From Phosphoribacter sp044220725 (GTDB lineage Bacteria > Actinomycetota > Actinomycetes > Actinomycetales > Dermatophilaceae): a DNA stretch of 39,588 nucleotides. Below are positions 23,733 to 30,334 of the stretch, in pieces; positions within the stretch are counted from its first letter, which is position 1, and each line of letters starts with the position of its first letter. The notes under the pieces are model-generated. The model made no database searches. It was not told the DNA's origin and saw nothing but the letters and a program-made list of their open reading frames with translations. The position numbers and the translations under genes were made by a program. The DNA is taken from the NCBI GenBank assembly GCA_044220725.1, contig JBGAQN010000010.1, forward strand, positions 1 through 39,588, written 5' to 3'.

Positions 23733-24770
23733 CTATTTCTCGGGACTGCGGCTCTTGGTGCCAAAGACGATGTCGTCCCAACTCGGCACTGAGGGGCGTC
23801 CGGACCGCCGAGGGGTATGCCGCCGCACCGCTGGCTCTCGGGTCTGTTCTGGTGCGTCCGGACTTGCGGCGTCGACGTCCGCTGTGTCGACGTCCGCCGC
23901 GTCGATGTCCCCTGTGTCGATGTCCCCTGTGTCGATGTCCGTCGCGTCGACGGGGGACGAGGTGCGCGGCTGTTCCGCGGGGTCTTCGAGGACATCTCCG
24001 AGTGGCAGCGCAGCCACCGGTTCGAGTGCGCGTCGCCGAGCGGTGACCCGCCGAGACCGCGCAGTCGTGCGCTCCCGCATGGCGGTGACGAGGTCGACCG
24101 GGCTGTCGGATCGGGCGCGGGCCACCGCTGCGGCATCGAGACCGCCATCGGCCTCGACGTCATAGACCGGGACTTCGCCCGCGGGTGGTGCGGCGGCCGG
24201 CTCGTCTTCACTGAGCCAGCGGGCCTCGTCGTCCTTGGCCTGGACCGACCGGCTCGGCACGTCGAAGGACCAGGTCGCCCGGCGCTGGCGGCCCCCGGCG
24301 GTGAACGTGACCGTCACGGTCCAATCCGGTCCCTCCCGGCGCCAGGCATCCCACTCGACACTGTCGACGGGCACCCCTCGGTCTGTCAATCGGTCGAGCA
24401 CGCGCTGAGCCAGGGTGACGGTGGGGCCGGAAGAAGTGCGCCGTCGCAGTCGGACCGCCTGTCCCAGGCCCGCGACGTACTCACGCTCGGCCAGGATCGG
24501 TCCTTCGTACTTCTGGATCTTGTCGATCGTCCAACCGGAGCGCTCGGCCACCTCATGCGCGGTCAACCCGGCGCGCACCATCGCCTGGATGTCACGAGGG
24601 CGCACCCCGCCCTGGATCTCGATCAACAGTTGCCCCATTCGCGGTCGATCTCGTCGAGCCGCTGCCCGCAGGGACTCGTCCAGCGGCACGCGGAAGCGCG
24701 TGCCGCTGACGTCGGCGAGCAGCAGATGCCCTCCGTCGTCGTCGACCCCGATCAACCGTAAGTCGTGCAT
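23733..24770 (-). CDS. sepH: Cell division protein SepH (DUF3071), FtsZ regulator
   Basis: 345 residues. The conserved N-terminal region (MHDLRLIGVDDDGGHLLL) contains a helix-turn-helix-like segment (PRDIQAMVRAGLTAHEVAER, about 57-76) that in SepH mediates binding to FtsZ. The C-terminal conserved tail is RPSVPSWDDIVFG. Between them is a long acidic, disordered linker with short repeats. SepH is known from Streptomyces and mycobacteria to promote FtsZ filament assembly and bundling at division sites. GGAG precedes ATG. The family call is confident; the length of the linker is variable in the family. Confidence 0.92.
   Translation of the reverse strand: MHDLRLIGVDDDGGHLLLADVSGTRFRVPLDESLRAAARRDRPRMGQLLIEIQGGVRPRDIQAMVRAGLTAHEVAERSGWTIDKIQKYEGPILAEREYVAGLGQAVRLRRRTSSGPTVTLAQRVLDRLTDRGVPVDSVEWDAWRREGPDWTVTVTFTAGGRQRRATWSFDVPSRSVQAKDDEARWLSEDEPAAAPPAGEVPVYDVEADGGLDAAAVARARSDSPVDLVTAMRERTTARSRRVTARRRALEPVAALPLGDVLEDPAEQPRTSSPVDATDIDTGDIDTGDIDAADVDTADVDAASPDAPEQTREPAVRRHTPRRSGRPSVPSWDDIVFGTKSRSPEK
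23871..23945. repeat. 15-bp tandem repeat inside sepH linker
   Basis: Five consecutive 15-bp units (23871, 23886, 23901, 23916, 23931) beginning GTCGAYGTCC, two of them identical, encode the Asp-rich pentapeptides DIDTG, DIDTG, DIDAA, DVDTA, DVDAA. The reading frame is kept, so copy-number change would only alter linker length. Confidence 0.8.
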
Positions 24771-24854
24771 GGTCGCTCCGTCGGTCGATGAGCAGATGTC
24801 TACCCGACTGTCTCATCCCGCGCCGGGTCTGCGAAGCGGCCACGCCGCACCGGT

Positions 24855-24860
24855 TAGCGT
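24855..24860 (+). promoter_or_regulatory. Candidate -10 box for suhB-like gene
   Basis: TAGCGT matches TANNNT and ends ten bases before the ATG. No Shine-Dalgarno sequence is present, so a leaderless or near-leaderless transcript is likely. No clear -35 box was found. Confidence 0.35.
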
Positions 24861-24870
24861 GGACCGCATC

Positions 24871-25857
24871 ATGAGCGCACCTGTCGCCCCGACCGTCCGC
24901 CGCCCCATCCCGTCGGCTGGGCAATTGCGCGAGTTGGCCGACCTCGCTGTCGCGATGGCGACCGAGACTGGTCACCTGCTCGTGAACGGGCGCCCAGCAG
25001 ACCTGGTCGAGACAGCCGGGACCAAGACCTCGCTGACCGACCCCGTGACCATCATGGACACCCGTGCCGAGCGGCTCCTTCGAGAGCGCATCCACGACGC
25101 CCGTCCCGACGACGGCATGCTCGGTGAGGAAGGCGCCTCACTGGTGGCGCGGTCGGGGCTGACGTGGGTCGTCGACCCGCTAGATGGCACGACGAACTAC
25201 CTCTATGACCTCCCGATGTATGCCGTGTCAGTCGCCGTCGTCATCGGCGATCCGAACACGCCTGGGGCCTGGCAGCCGGTCGCCGCCGCCGTGTGCGCGC
25301 CGATGCTCGGCACCACGTGGTCGGCATACCTGGGCGGCGGAGCCCGACGGCTGGGCCCGGCCTGCGGGCACCCGGTGGCAACGGCCCGGCCCAAGCCTCA
25401 GGCGCCCGGCATACCATCACGCGACACCGCGCGGGACCGCAGCCTGGGGGACGGCACCGTGCGCGACGGAAGTCCGGGGGACGGCATGCCTGTGTGCGTG
25501 AGTGTCCGCGGGGACCTCCAGCCTGCATTAGTGGGCACCGGGTTCAGCTACCGTGCCGAACATCGGGCCCAGCAGGCTCGGGTCTTGACGACCATCCTCC
25601 CGGCGGTGCGCGACGTCCGGCGGATGGGCAGCGCCGCGGTCGATTTGTGCTTCGTCGCCGATGGCCGACTCGACGGGTTCTTCGAGGTCGGCCTCAATTC
25701 GTGGGATGTCGCGGCTGGGTGGCTGATCGTCACCGAGGCAGGTGGAACCGTGACTGGGTCGGGTGGCGGCGCGCCCGGGCCGGACCTTGTGGTGGCGGCC
25801 AACCCCGCGCTGCACCCCGCCCTGGCCGCTCTGGTCGGGTCGGCAATCGCGCTGTGA
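24871..25857 (+). CDS. Inositol monophosphatase family protein (SuhB-like)
   Basis: 328 residues. Mg2+-dependent phosphatase fold with GEEG (85-88), DPLDGTTNYLYDLP (102-115) and the C-terminal WDVAAGWLIVTEAGG, which together hold the metal ligands. It would dephosphorylate inositol-1-phosphate or a related sugar phosphate. An insertion near residues 180-207, rich in Arg, Gly and Asp, contains a 30-bp imperfect duplication (25432-25491). No ribosome site precedes ATG. It corresponds by position to suhB of the mycobacterial block, but other family members (CysQ, HisN) cannot be excluded. Confidence 0.88.
   Translation: MSAPVAPTVRRPIPSAGQLRELADLAVAMATETGHLLVNGRPADLVETAGTKTSLTDPVTIMDTRAERLLRERIHDARPDDGMLGEEGASLVARSGLTWVVDPLDGTTNYLYDLPMYAVSVAVVIGDPNTPGAWQPVAAAVCAPMLGTTWSAYLGGGARRLGPACGHPVATARPKPQAPGIPSRDTARDRSLGDGTVRDGSPGDGMPVCVSVRGDLQPALVGTGFSYRAEHRAQQARVLTTILPAVRDVRRMGSAAVDLCFVADGRLDGFFEVGLNSWDVAAGWLIVTEAGGTVTGSGGGAPGPDLVVAANPALHPALAALVGSAIAL
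25432..25491. repeat. Imperfect 30-bp tandem duplication in the suhB-like gene
   Basis: Two adjacent 30-bp units encode RDRSLGDGTV and RDGSPGDGMP. The insertion is in a surface loop away from the catalytic motifs. Confidence 0.65.
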
Positions 25858-26027
25858 TCGAGTCGACATCCGATACAACCGTGCGAGGGCCGCGCGAATA
25901 GGGCACAATCACGCCCCGCAGGCAGTGACACTGGCGTTACCTCAGCCTCGGGCACAAACTCGACCATCCCAGCGTTAGCCGCGACAAGCCACCGCAGGCC
26001 GACAGTGACGGAGGAGACCGAACCGGC

Positions 26028-26327
26028 ATGGCGACCGACTACGACGCACCACGCAAAACCGACGACGACCTGTCCGAGGACTCCCTTGAGGAGCTCAAGG
26101 CGCGACGCGTCGACAAGGCGTCCTCCATCGTCGACGTCGACGAGACCGAGCAGGCCGAAGGATTCGAACTGCCCGGCGCAGACCTGTCTGGCGAGGAGTT
26201 GTCCTACCGGGTCATTCCTCGGCAAGCCGACGAATTCACGTGCTCCCGATGCTTCTTGGTCCACCACCGCTCGCAGTTGGCCAGGAATGTCAACGGCCAG
26301 ATGGTCTGCCGGGAGTGCGTCGCCTGA
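26028..26327 (+). CDS. DUF4193 family zinc-ribbon protein
   Basis: 99 residues, very acidic. The C-terminal half carries two CxxC knuckles, TCSRCF and VCREC, separated by 20 residues, which should bind one zinc ion. This is the conserved actinobacterial DUF4193 family, always found near dut; function unknown. GGAGGAGA lies ten bases before ATG. The stop overlaps the dut start as TGATG, so the two are coupled. The 170-bp upstream gap shows no promoter I could assign. Confidence 0.88.
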   Translation: MATDYDAPRKTDDDLSEDSLEELKARRVDKASSIVDVDETEQAEGFELPGADLSGEELSYRVIPRQADEFTCSRCFLVHHRSQLARNVNGQMVCRECVA

Positions 26328-26776
26328 TGCCCGGGCTGCCGGTCCGGATCCACCGGCTCGACCCGGATCTGCCGCTGCCCGGCTACGCCCATCCGGATGA
26401 CGCCGGGCTCGATCTCTTCGCTCGGGTCGACGTGTCGTTGGCACCGGGGGAGCGCGCGTTGATTCCCACCGGCATTGCCCTCGCCCTACCTCCGGGTTAT
26501 GCCGCGTTCGGCCATCCACGCTCTGGGCTGGCCACTCGGCATGGCATTTCCATCCTCAACGCCCCTGGGACCATCGATGCCGGCTATCGGGGCGAGATCC
26601 ATGTCAACCTGGTCAACCTGGACCCCCAGCGCTGTTTTGAGGTTCGGCGCGGCGATCGCATTGCCCAGTTGGTCGTGCAACGCGTCGAACGGGTGGACTG
26701 GGTCGAGGTCGATTCGCTGCCAGGCAGCCCTCGGGGGGAGACTGGGCATGGTGACAGCGGGGGATTCGGTGGCTGA
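26327..26776 (+). CDS. dut: dUTP diphosphatase (dUTPase)
   Basis: 149 residues, trimeric dUTPase that converts dUTP to dUMP and keeps uracil out of DNA. All five motifs are present: AGLDLFA, PRSGLA, the uridine-binding GTIDAGYRGEIHVNL, GDRIAQLV and the C-terminal GDSGGFGG that closes over the active site. The start is ATG overlapping the DUF4193 stop. Together with thymidine kinase at 23038 it supplies the dTTP pathway. Confidence 0.95.
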   Translation: MPGLPVRIHRLDPDLPLPGYAHPDDAGLDLFARVDVSLAPGERALIPTGIALALPPGYAAFGHPRSGLATRHGISILNAPGTIDAGYRGEIHVNLVNLDPQRCFEVRRGDRIAQLVVQRVERVDWVEVDSLPGSPRGETGHGDSGGFGG

Positions 26777-26821
26777 CCTCGGCCCTCGCGGTCACCGCGA
26801 TCGTGGCATCGACAGGACTGG

Positions 26822-27580
26822 ATGACTTTCGTGGGACTTTTCGGGCGCAAACGCGCTGACGCCGATCCGGACACGGCTGCCCAGGCGGGCGACGTGTCGT
26901 TAGAGCCCGAGCGCGAGTCGCAAGGGGTCGATCCGGCCGAGGAGGAGTGGGAACCAGAGACGCCCTTCAGTCGGTTGCGTGGCCCGTTCGACCGCTCGGA
27001 AGCCATCCTCGACGATACGAGGATCGATCTGGGCAGCCTGTGGATCTCGGTTGCACCGGACGTCCAGGTTGCCCTTCAGGTCGATGAGGGCAGCGGCACC
27101 CCGGTCGGCGTCCAACTCACCAAGGGCAGTTCCGGGGCCTATCTGCAGGCGTATGCCGCGCCGCGCACTGAGGGGATCTGGGCGGATATCCGCACCGAGA
27201 TCGCGCAGTCGGTCGTCGCTGCCGGCGGTCGAGCGGACATCATCCGCGGCACGTTGGGCAAAGAGGTGCGACTGCACCAGCGCGGCGGCGCGCCCCTGCG
27301 GCTGCTCGGTGTCGACGGCCCGCGGTGGTTCCTCCGAGCCTTGCTGTCGGGGCCGGCGGCCACCGATGATCGGGCCGCGGACGAACTCATCCAGGTCGTC
27401 CGGGCAACCGTTGTCGATCGGGGAGCTGCGGCCATGGCTCCCCGCGAACCATTGCCGTTGCGACTTCCGTTCGGGCCGTCGCAGGACGCCGACGCCGAAA
27501 GTCCCGAACAGAATTCGCGCCCTAGCTATGGGGATCTGCGTCCGTTCGACCGTGGGCCGGAAATCAGCGAGGTGCACTGA
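26822..27580 (+). CDS. DUF3710 family protein
   Basis: 252 residues. A basic start (FGRKRAD), an acidic disordered stretch (about 15-45), then the conserved domain beginning RGPFDRSEAI and containing GSLWIS, LQAYAAPRTEGIWADIRTEI and GVDGPRWFLRALL. These are the signatures of DUF3710, a conserved actinobacterial protein next to dut. No membrane segment. AGGA lies upstream of ATG. Followed after two bases by the OB-fold gene, so cotranscription is likely. Function unknown. Confidence 0.87.
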   Translation: MTFVGLFGRKRADADPDTAAQAGDVSLEPERESQGVDPAEEEWEPETPFSRLRGPFDRSEAILDDTRIDLGSLWISVAPDVQVALQVDEGSGTPVGVQLTKGSSGAYLQAYAAPRTEGIWADIRTEIAQSVVAAGGRADIIRGTLGKEVRLHQRGGAPLRLLGVDGPRWFLRALLSGPAATDDRAADELIQVVRATVVDRGAAAMAPREPLPLRLPFGPSQDADAESPEQNSRPSYGDLRPFDRGPEISEVH

Positions 27581-27582
27581 GT

Positions 27583-27984
27583 ATGGCGACCGAACCAGCT
27601 AGTGCCCGAGCAGAACCACCGCGAGGCTTTGTCCGGTGGCTGGGCCGGCTGACGAAGTCGTCCGCAGGCTGGCAAGCCGACGAGTTGCAGCGAGCGAGCC
27701 TCGTGACCGGTGCAACCCCCATCGCCGATGTGGTCGCTCGTCGGCGGGCCACCGTCACCGGCGAAATCCGTTCGGTCGCCCTGCGTCCCCAGGTGCAAGT
27801 CCCGGCTCTGGTGGTCGAGATCTTCGACGGCACGGGCACTTTGTCGTTGGTCTGGCTTGGTCGCCGGGCCTTGGCCGGCGTGGTCCCTGGCGGCATGGTC
27901 CGTGTCGAGGGCCGAGTGACCGATCTGCACGGCGTCCCGACGATCTACAACCCAGCATACGAATTGTTGCCCACCCGTGGCTGA
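27583..27984 (+). CDS. OB-fold nucleic-acid-binding domain protein
   Basis: 133 residues. Residues about 45-128 form an OB-fold: ATVTGEIRSVALRP, LVVEIFDGTGTLSLVWLGRR and GGMVRVEGRVTDLHG match the beta-strand pattern of RecG/tRNA anticodon-type OB domains. The N-terminus (GFVRWLGRLTKSS) is basic. GAGGTG precedes ATG. Its last 8 bases overlap the next start. The small protein is conserved beside DUF3710 and DUF3159 in actinobacteria; the nucleic acid target is unknown. Confidence 0.83.
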   Translation: MATEPASARAEPPRGFVRWLGRLTKSSAGWQADELQRASLVTGATPIADVVARRRATVTGEIRSVALRPQVQVPALVVEIFDGTGTLSLVWLGRRALAGVVPGGMVRVEGRVTDLHGVPTIYNPAYELLPTRG

Positions 27985-28798
27985 CTCCGACGCATTGGCT
28001 GCCTCTCGACCGGGCGGAACGCCGTCGGCAGGCACCTACCCGACTGTCGAGGAGTTGCTGCGTGCTCGGTTGCTGGTGGCATTCGGGGGTTGGCGGGGTG
28101 CCGTGGAATCAGCGGTTCCCACAGTGGCTTTCGTCGTGGCCTGGAACCGCACGGGCGACGTACGGACGGCTGCGCTCGTGGCTGTTGGCGTCGCCGCCCT
28201 GATTGGTCTGCTGCGCCTGGTCCAGGGCCAGACACTGCGGTTTGTCGGCTGGTCCCTGGCCGCGGTGGTGGTCGCTGGGGTCGTCGCGGCCCGCACTGGA
28301 CGGGCGCAGGACGCGTTCCTACCCGGCATGCTGCAGAGCGCCTTCTCGATGCTGCTGTTCACGGCGACGAATCTGCTGCGGTGGCCGATCTTCGGTTTCC
28401 TTATCGCGGCCGGCGATCCCGAGCTGCTCAGCGCCTCTTCGCGGGTTCGGTTCGCCGGCTCGCGGGAGGGCCGGGCGGCACTGGCCCGGATGACAGCGGA
28501 CGAGCGCGCCACGGCAGAAGCCACCGCATCGGCCGATGCCGAGGCGTTGACGCACGCTTTCACCACATGGCGACGCCACGACGGCATCGTTCGGGTGGCC
28601 AGCCGACTGGGCTGGGTCCTGGTCGGGTTGGCAGCTCTACGACTGTCAATCCAGATCCCGCTCTACCTGCAGGGGGCGGTGGAAGCACTCGGGGTAGCCA
28701 AACTCGTCCTGGGCTGGCCGGCATACCTGCTGGCGGTTGGGGTGGCGGCGTTGCTGTTGCTGCGTGGGCACACGCCCCTGGACGGCCCGCGCAGCTAG
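27977..28798 (+). CDS. DUF3159 membrane protein
   Basis: 273 residues from a GTG overlapping the previous gene. The conserved TVEELLRARLLVAFGGWRGA (about 23-42) leads into several transmembrane helices (about five or six), with FSMLLFTATNLLRWPIFGF the most conserved part. The family is DUF3159, a polytopic membrane protein distantly like intracellular septation protein A. Role unknown. It converges on the TrkA-type gene over a hairpin. Confidence 0.87.
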   Translation: MADSDALAASRPGGTPSAGTYPTVEELLRARLLVAFGGWRGAVESAVPTVAFVVAWNRTGDVRTAALVAVGVAALIGLLRLVQGQTLRFVGWSLAAVVVAGVVAARTGRAQDAFLPGMLQSAFSMLLFTATNLLRWPIFGFLIAAGDPELLSASSRVRFAGSREGRAALARMTADERATAEATASADAEALTHAFTTWRRHDGIVRVASRLGWVLVGLAALRLSIQIPLYLQGAVEALGVAKLVLGWPAYLLAVGVAALLLLRGHTPLDGPRS

Positions 28799-28837
28799 CG
28801 TGACGTCGCGGTTGTCGGCGCCCGGGTGAGGTGAATC

Positions 28838-28854
28838 GCTCGGCCCCGCCGAGC
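28838..28854. terminator. Short hairpin between convergent genes
   Basis: GCTCGGC and GCCGAGC pair perfectly (7 bp) around a CCC loop between the convergent DUF3159 and TrkA-type genes, touching the stop codon of the latter. It could serve both directions. No T-tract. Confidence 0.45.
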
Positions 28855-29549
28855 TAGTCCTCGTCCTCCTCAAGGGGGGACCGCGGCAGGTGGCCGGGGG
28901 AGAGCAGGTTTTCCAGATCGTCTTCCATCTCCCGTGCCGCGATAAAGAGCAACTCGTCGTGCGGTTCGAGCGCATCGTCGATGCTGGGGGCGATGGGTCG
29001 GCCTGCCCTGATGATGCCCACCAGGACGGTGTCGGTCGGCCATGGAATATCTCCGACACGAGCACCGGCAAAGGGGCTGGTGGGGGGCAGGGTCATCTCG
29101 ACCATCGCCGACTTGGCTTGGCGGAACTCGAAGACCCTGACCAGATCACCAATGCTCACAGCCTCCTCGACGAGGGCCGTCATCAGCCGAGGGGTGGAGA
29201 CGGCGACGTCGACCCCCCAGGCCTCGTCGAACATCCACTCGTTGCGGGGGTTGTTGACCCTGGCCACCGTGCGCGGAACCCCGAACTCGGTCTTCGCCAG
29301 CAAGGAGACCACCAGGTTTGCCTTGTCGTCGCCGGTCGCCGCGACGACCACGTCGCAGTCCTCGAGCTGAGCCTCCTCCAACGCCGAGATCTCGCATGCA
29401 TCAGCCAACAACCAGGTGGCCTCGGGCACCCTGGAGGCAACGACGTCATCAGCAGCGCGGTCGATGAGCAGCACCTGGTGTCCGTTGTGCAGCAACTCTC
29501 GAGCGATCGAGCGACCGACGCTGCCGGCTCCGACGATGGCGACGCGCAT
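28854..29549 (-). CDS. TrkA-family potassium uptake regulatory protein (CeoC-like)
   Basis: 231 residues. The N-terminal RCK-N Rossmann domain begins VAIVGAGSVGRSIARELL, with the acidic nucleotide-binding residue in LLIDRA, and a C-terminal RCK-C (TrkA-C) domain covers about 140-215. It gates a potassium channel or transporter in response to NAD(H) or similar nucleotides. The C-terminus is acidic. GAGGAC precedes ATG. It follows the other TrkA-type gene after 36 bp, like ceoB-ceoC of M. tuberculosis; no channel subunit is in the window. Confidence 0.9.
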   Translation of the reverse strand: MRVAIVGAGSVGRSIARELLHNGHQVLLIDRAADDVVASRVPEATWLLADACEISALEEAQLEDCDVVVAATGDDKANLVVSLLAKTEFGVPRTVARVNNPRNEWMFDEAWGVDVAVSTPRLMTALVEEAVSIGDLVRVFEFRQAKSAMVEMTLPPTSPFAGARVGDIPWPTDTVLVGIIRAGRPIAPSIDDALEPHDELLFIAAREMEDDLENLLSPGHLPRSPLEEDED

Positions 29550-29585
29550 GAGATGTCCTCGGGGTGATTCGGGCGGCGGGTTCGG

Positions 29586-30248
29586 TCACTCGTGCGGGGG
29601 CGCTGCTGTGAAGACACGTTCGAGCCGCTTGACGTCCTCGGCGGGGGAGACGACGTGAACGAGGTCGCCGTCCTGGAGCACGGTGTCGGGGCCGGGGACC
29701 AGGCCCTCGCCCACCCGGGTCAGGAAGGCGACTCGGGTCCCGGCCAGCCGTTCGATCGTGGAGATTCGGCGCCCCACCCAAGCGGTGGACACCGGAATCT
29801 GGGCCACACTCACCTTGCCGCTGGGATCGGTGTATGCCGGCACGGCGCCTTGGGGAAGCAGCCGGTGGATGATCTGGTCGGCCGTCCAACGAACAGTGGC
29901 CACGGTGGGGATCCCCAGCCGCTGATAGACAGCGGCGCGCCGGGGGTCGTAGATCCGCGCCGCCACGTGCTCGACGCCGAAGGTCTCCCGGGCGACCCGG
30001 GCCGCGAGAATGTTGGAGTTGTCCCCACTGGACACGGCCGCAAAGGCGTAGGCCCCCTTGATCCCCGCGGTCGCGAGGACGCCGCGGTCAAAGCCCACGC
30101 CCGTGACCGTTTGTCCCTCGAAGCTGGTCCCCAACCGGCGAAACGCGGTCGGATCCATGTCGATCACCGCGACATCGAACTGCCGCTCGGACAGCGTGCG
30201 GGCAAGGGTGGCACCGACTCGGCCGCAGCCCATGATGACGAAGTGCAC
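29586..30248 (-). CDS. TrkA-family potassium uptake regulatory protein (CeoB-like)
   Basis: 220 residues from GTG. The RCK-N domain starts HFVIMGCGRVGATLARTL with GxGxxG-like glycine motif and VIDMDP for the adenosine ribose; the RCK-C domain covers about 135-210. It is the partner of the neighbouring TrkA-type protein. It has no ribosome site; TAGCGT ends six bases before the start, so the mRNA is probably leaderless. Divergent from the APC transporter gene, as in M. tuberculosis by memory. Confidence 0.9.
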   Translation of the reverse strand: MHFVIMGCGRVGATLARTLSERQFDVAVIDMDPTAFRRLGTSFEGQTVTGVGFDRGVLATAGIKGAYAFAAVSSGDNSNILAARVARETFGVEHVAARIYDPRRAAVYQRLGIPTVATVRWTADQIIHRLLPQGAVPAYTDPSGKVSVAQIPVSTAWVGRRISTIERLAGTRVAFLTRVGEGLVPGPDTVLQDGDLVHVVSPAEDVKRLERVFTAAPPHE

Positions 30249-30254
30249 AGTCCG

Positions 30255-30260
30255 ACGCTA
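30255..30260 (-). promoter_or_regulatory. Candidate -10 box for leaderless ceoB-like transcript
   Basis: On the minus strand TAGCGT (TANNNT) is six bases from the GTG start. No Shine-Dalgarno sequence intervenes. Confidence 0.4.
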
Positions 30261-30321
30261 CACCGGTTCAAAAGGCCCCCACGGAGGTGGCAGCGCTTGC
30301 CCGGACGGTCGCGACGCGGCA

Positions 30322-30327
30322 TACGAT
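30322..30327 (+). promoter_or_regulatory. Candidate -10 box for leaderless APC permease transcript
   Basis: TACGAT ends seven bases before GTG 30335, with TTGCCC about 19 bp upstream as a weak -35. An alternative ATG at 30326 overlaps this box, which favours the GTG start. Confidence 0.4.
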
Positions 30328-30334
30328 GGCGGTC

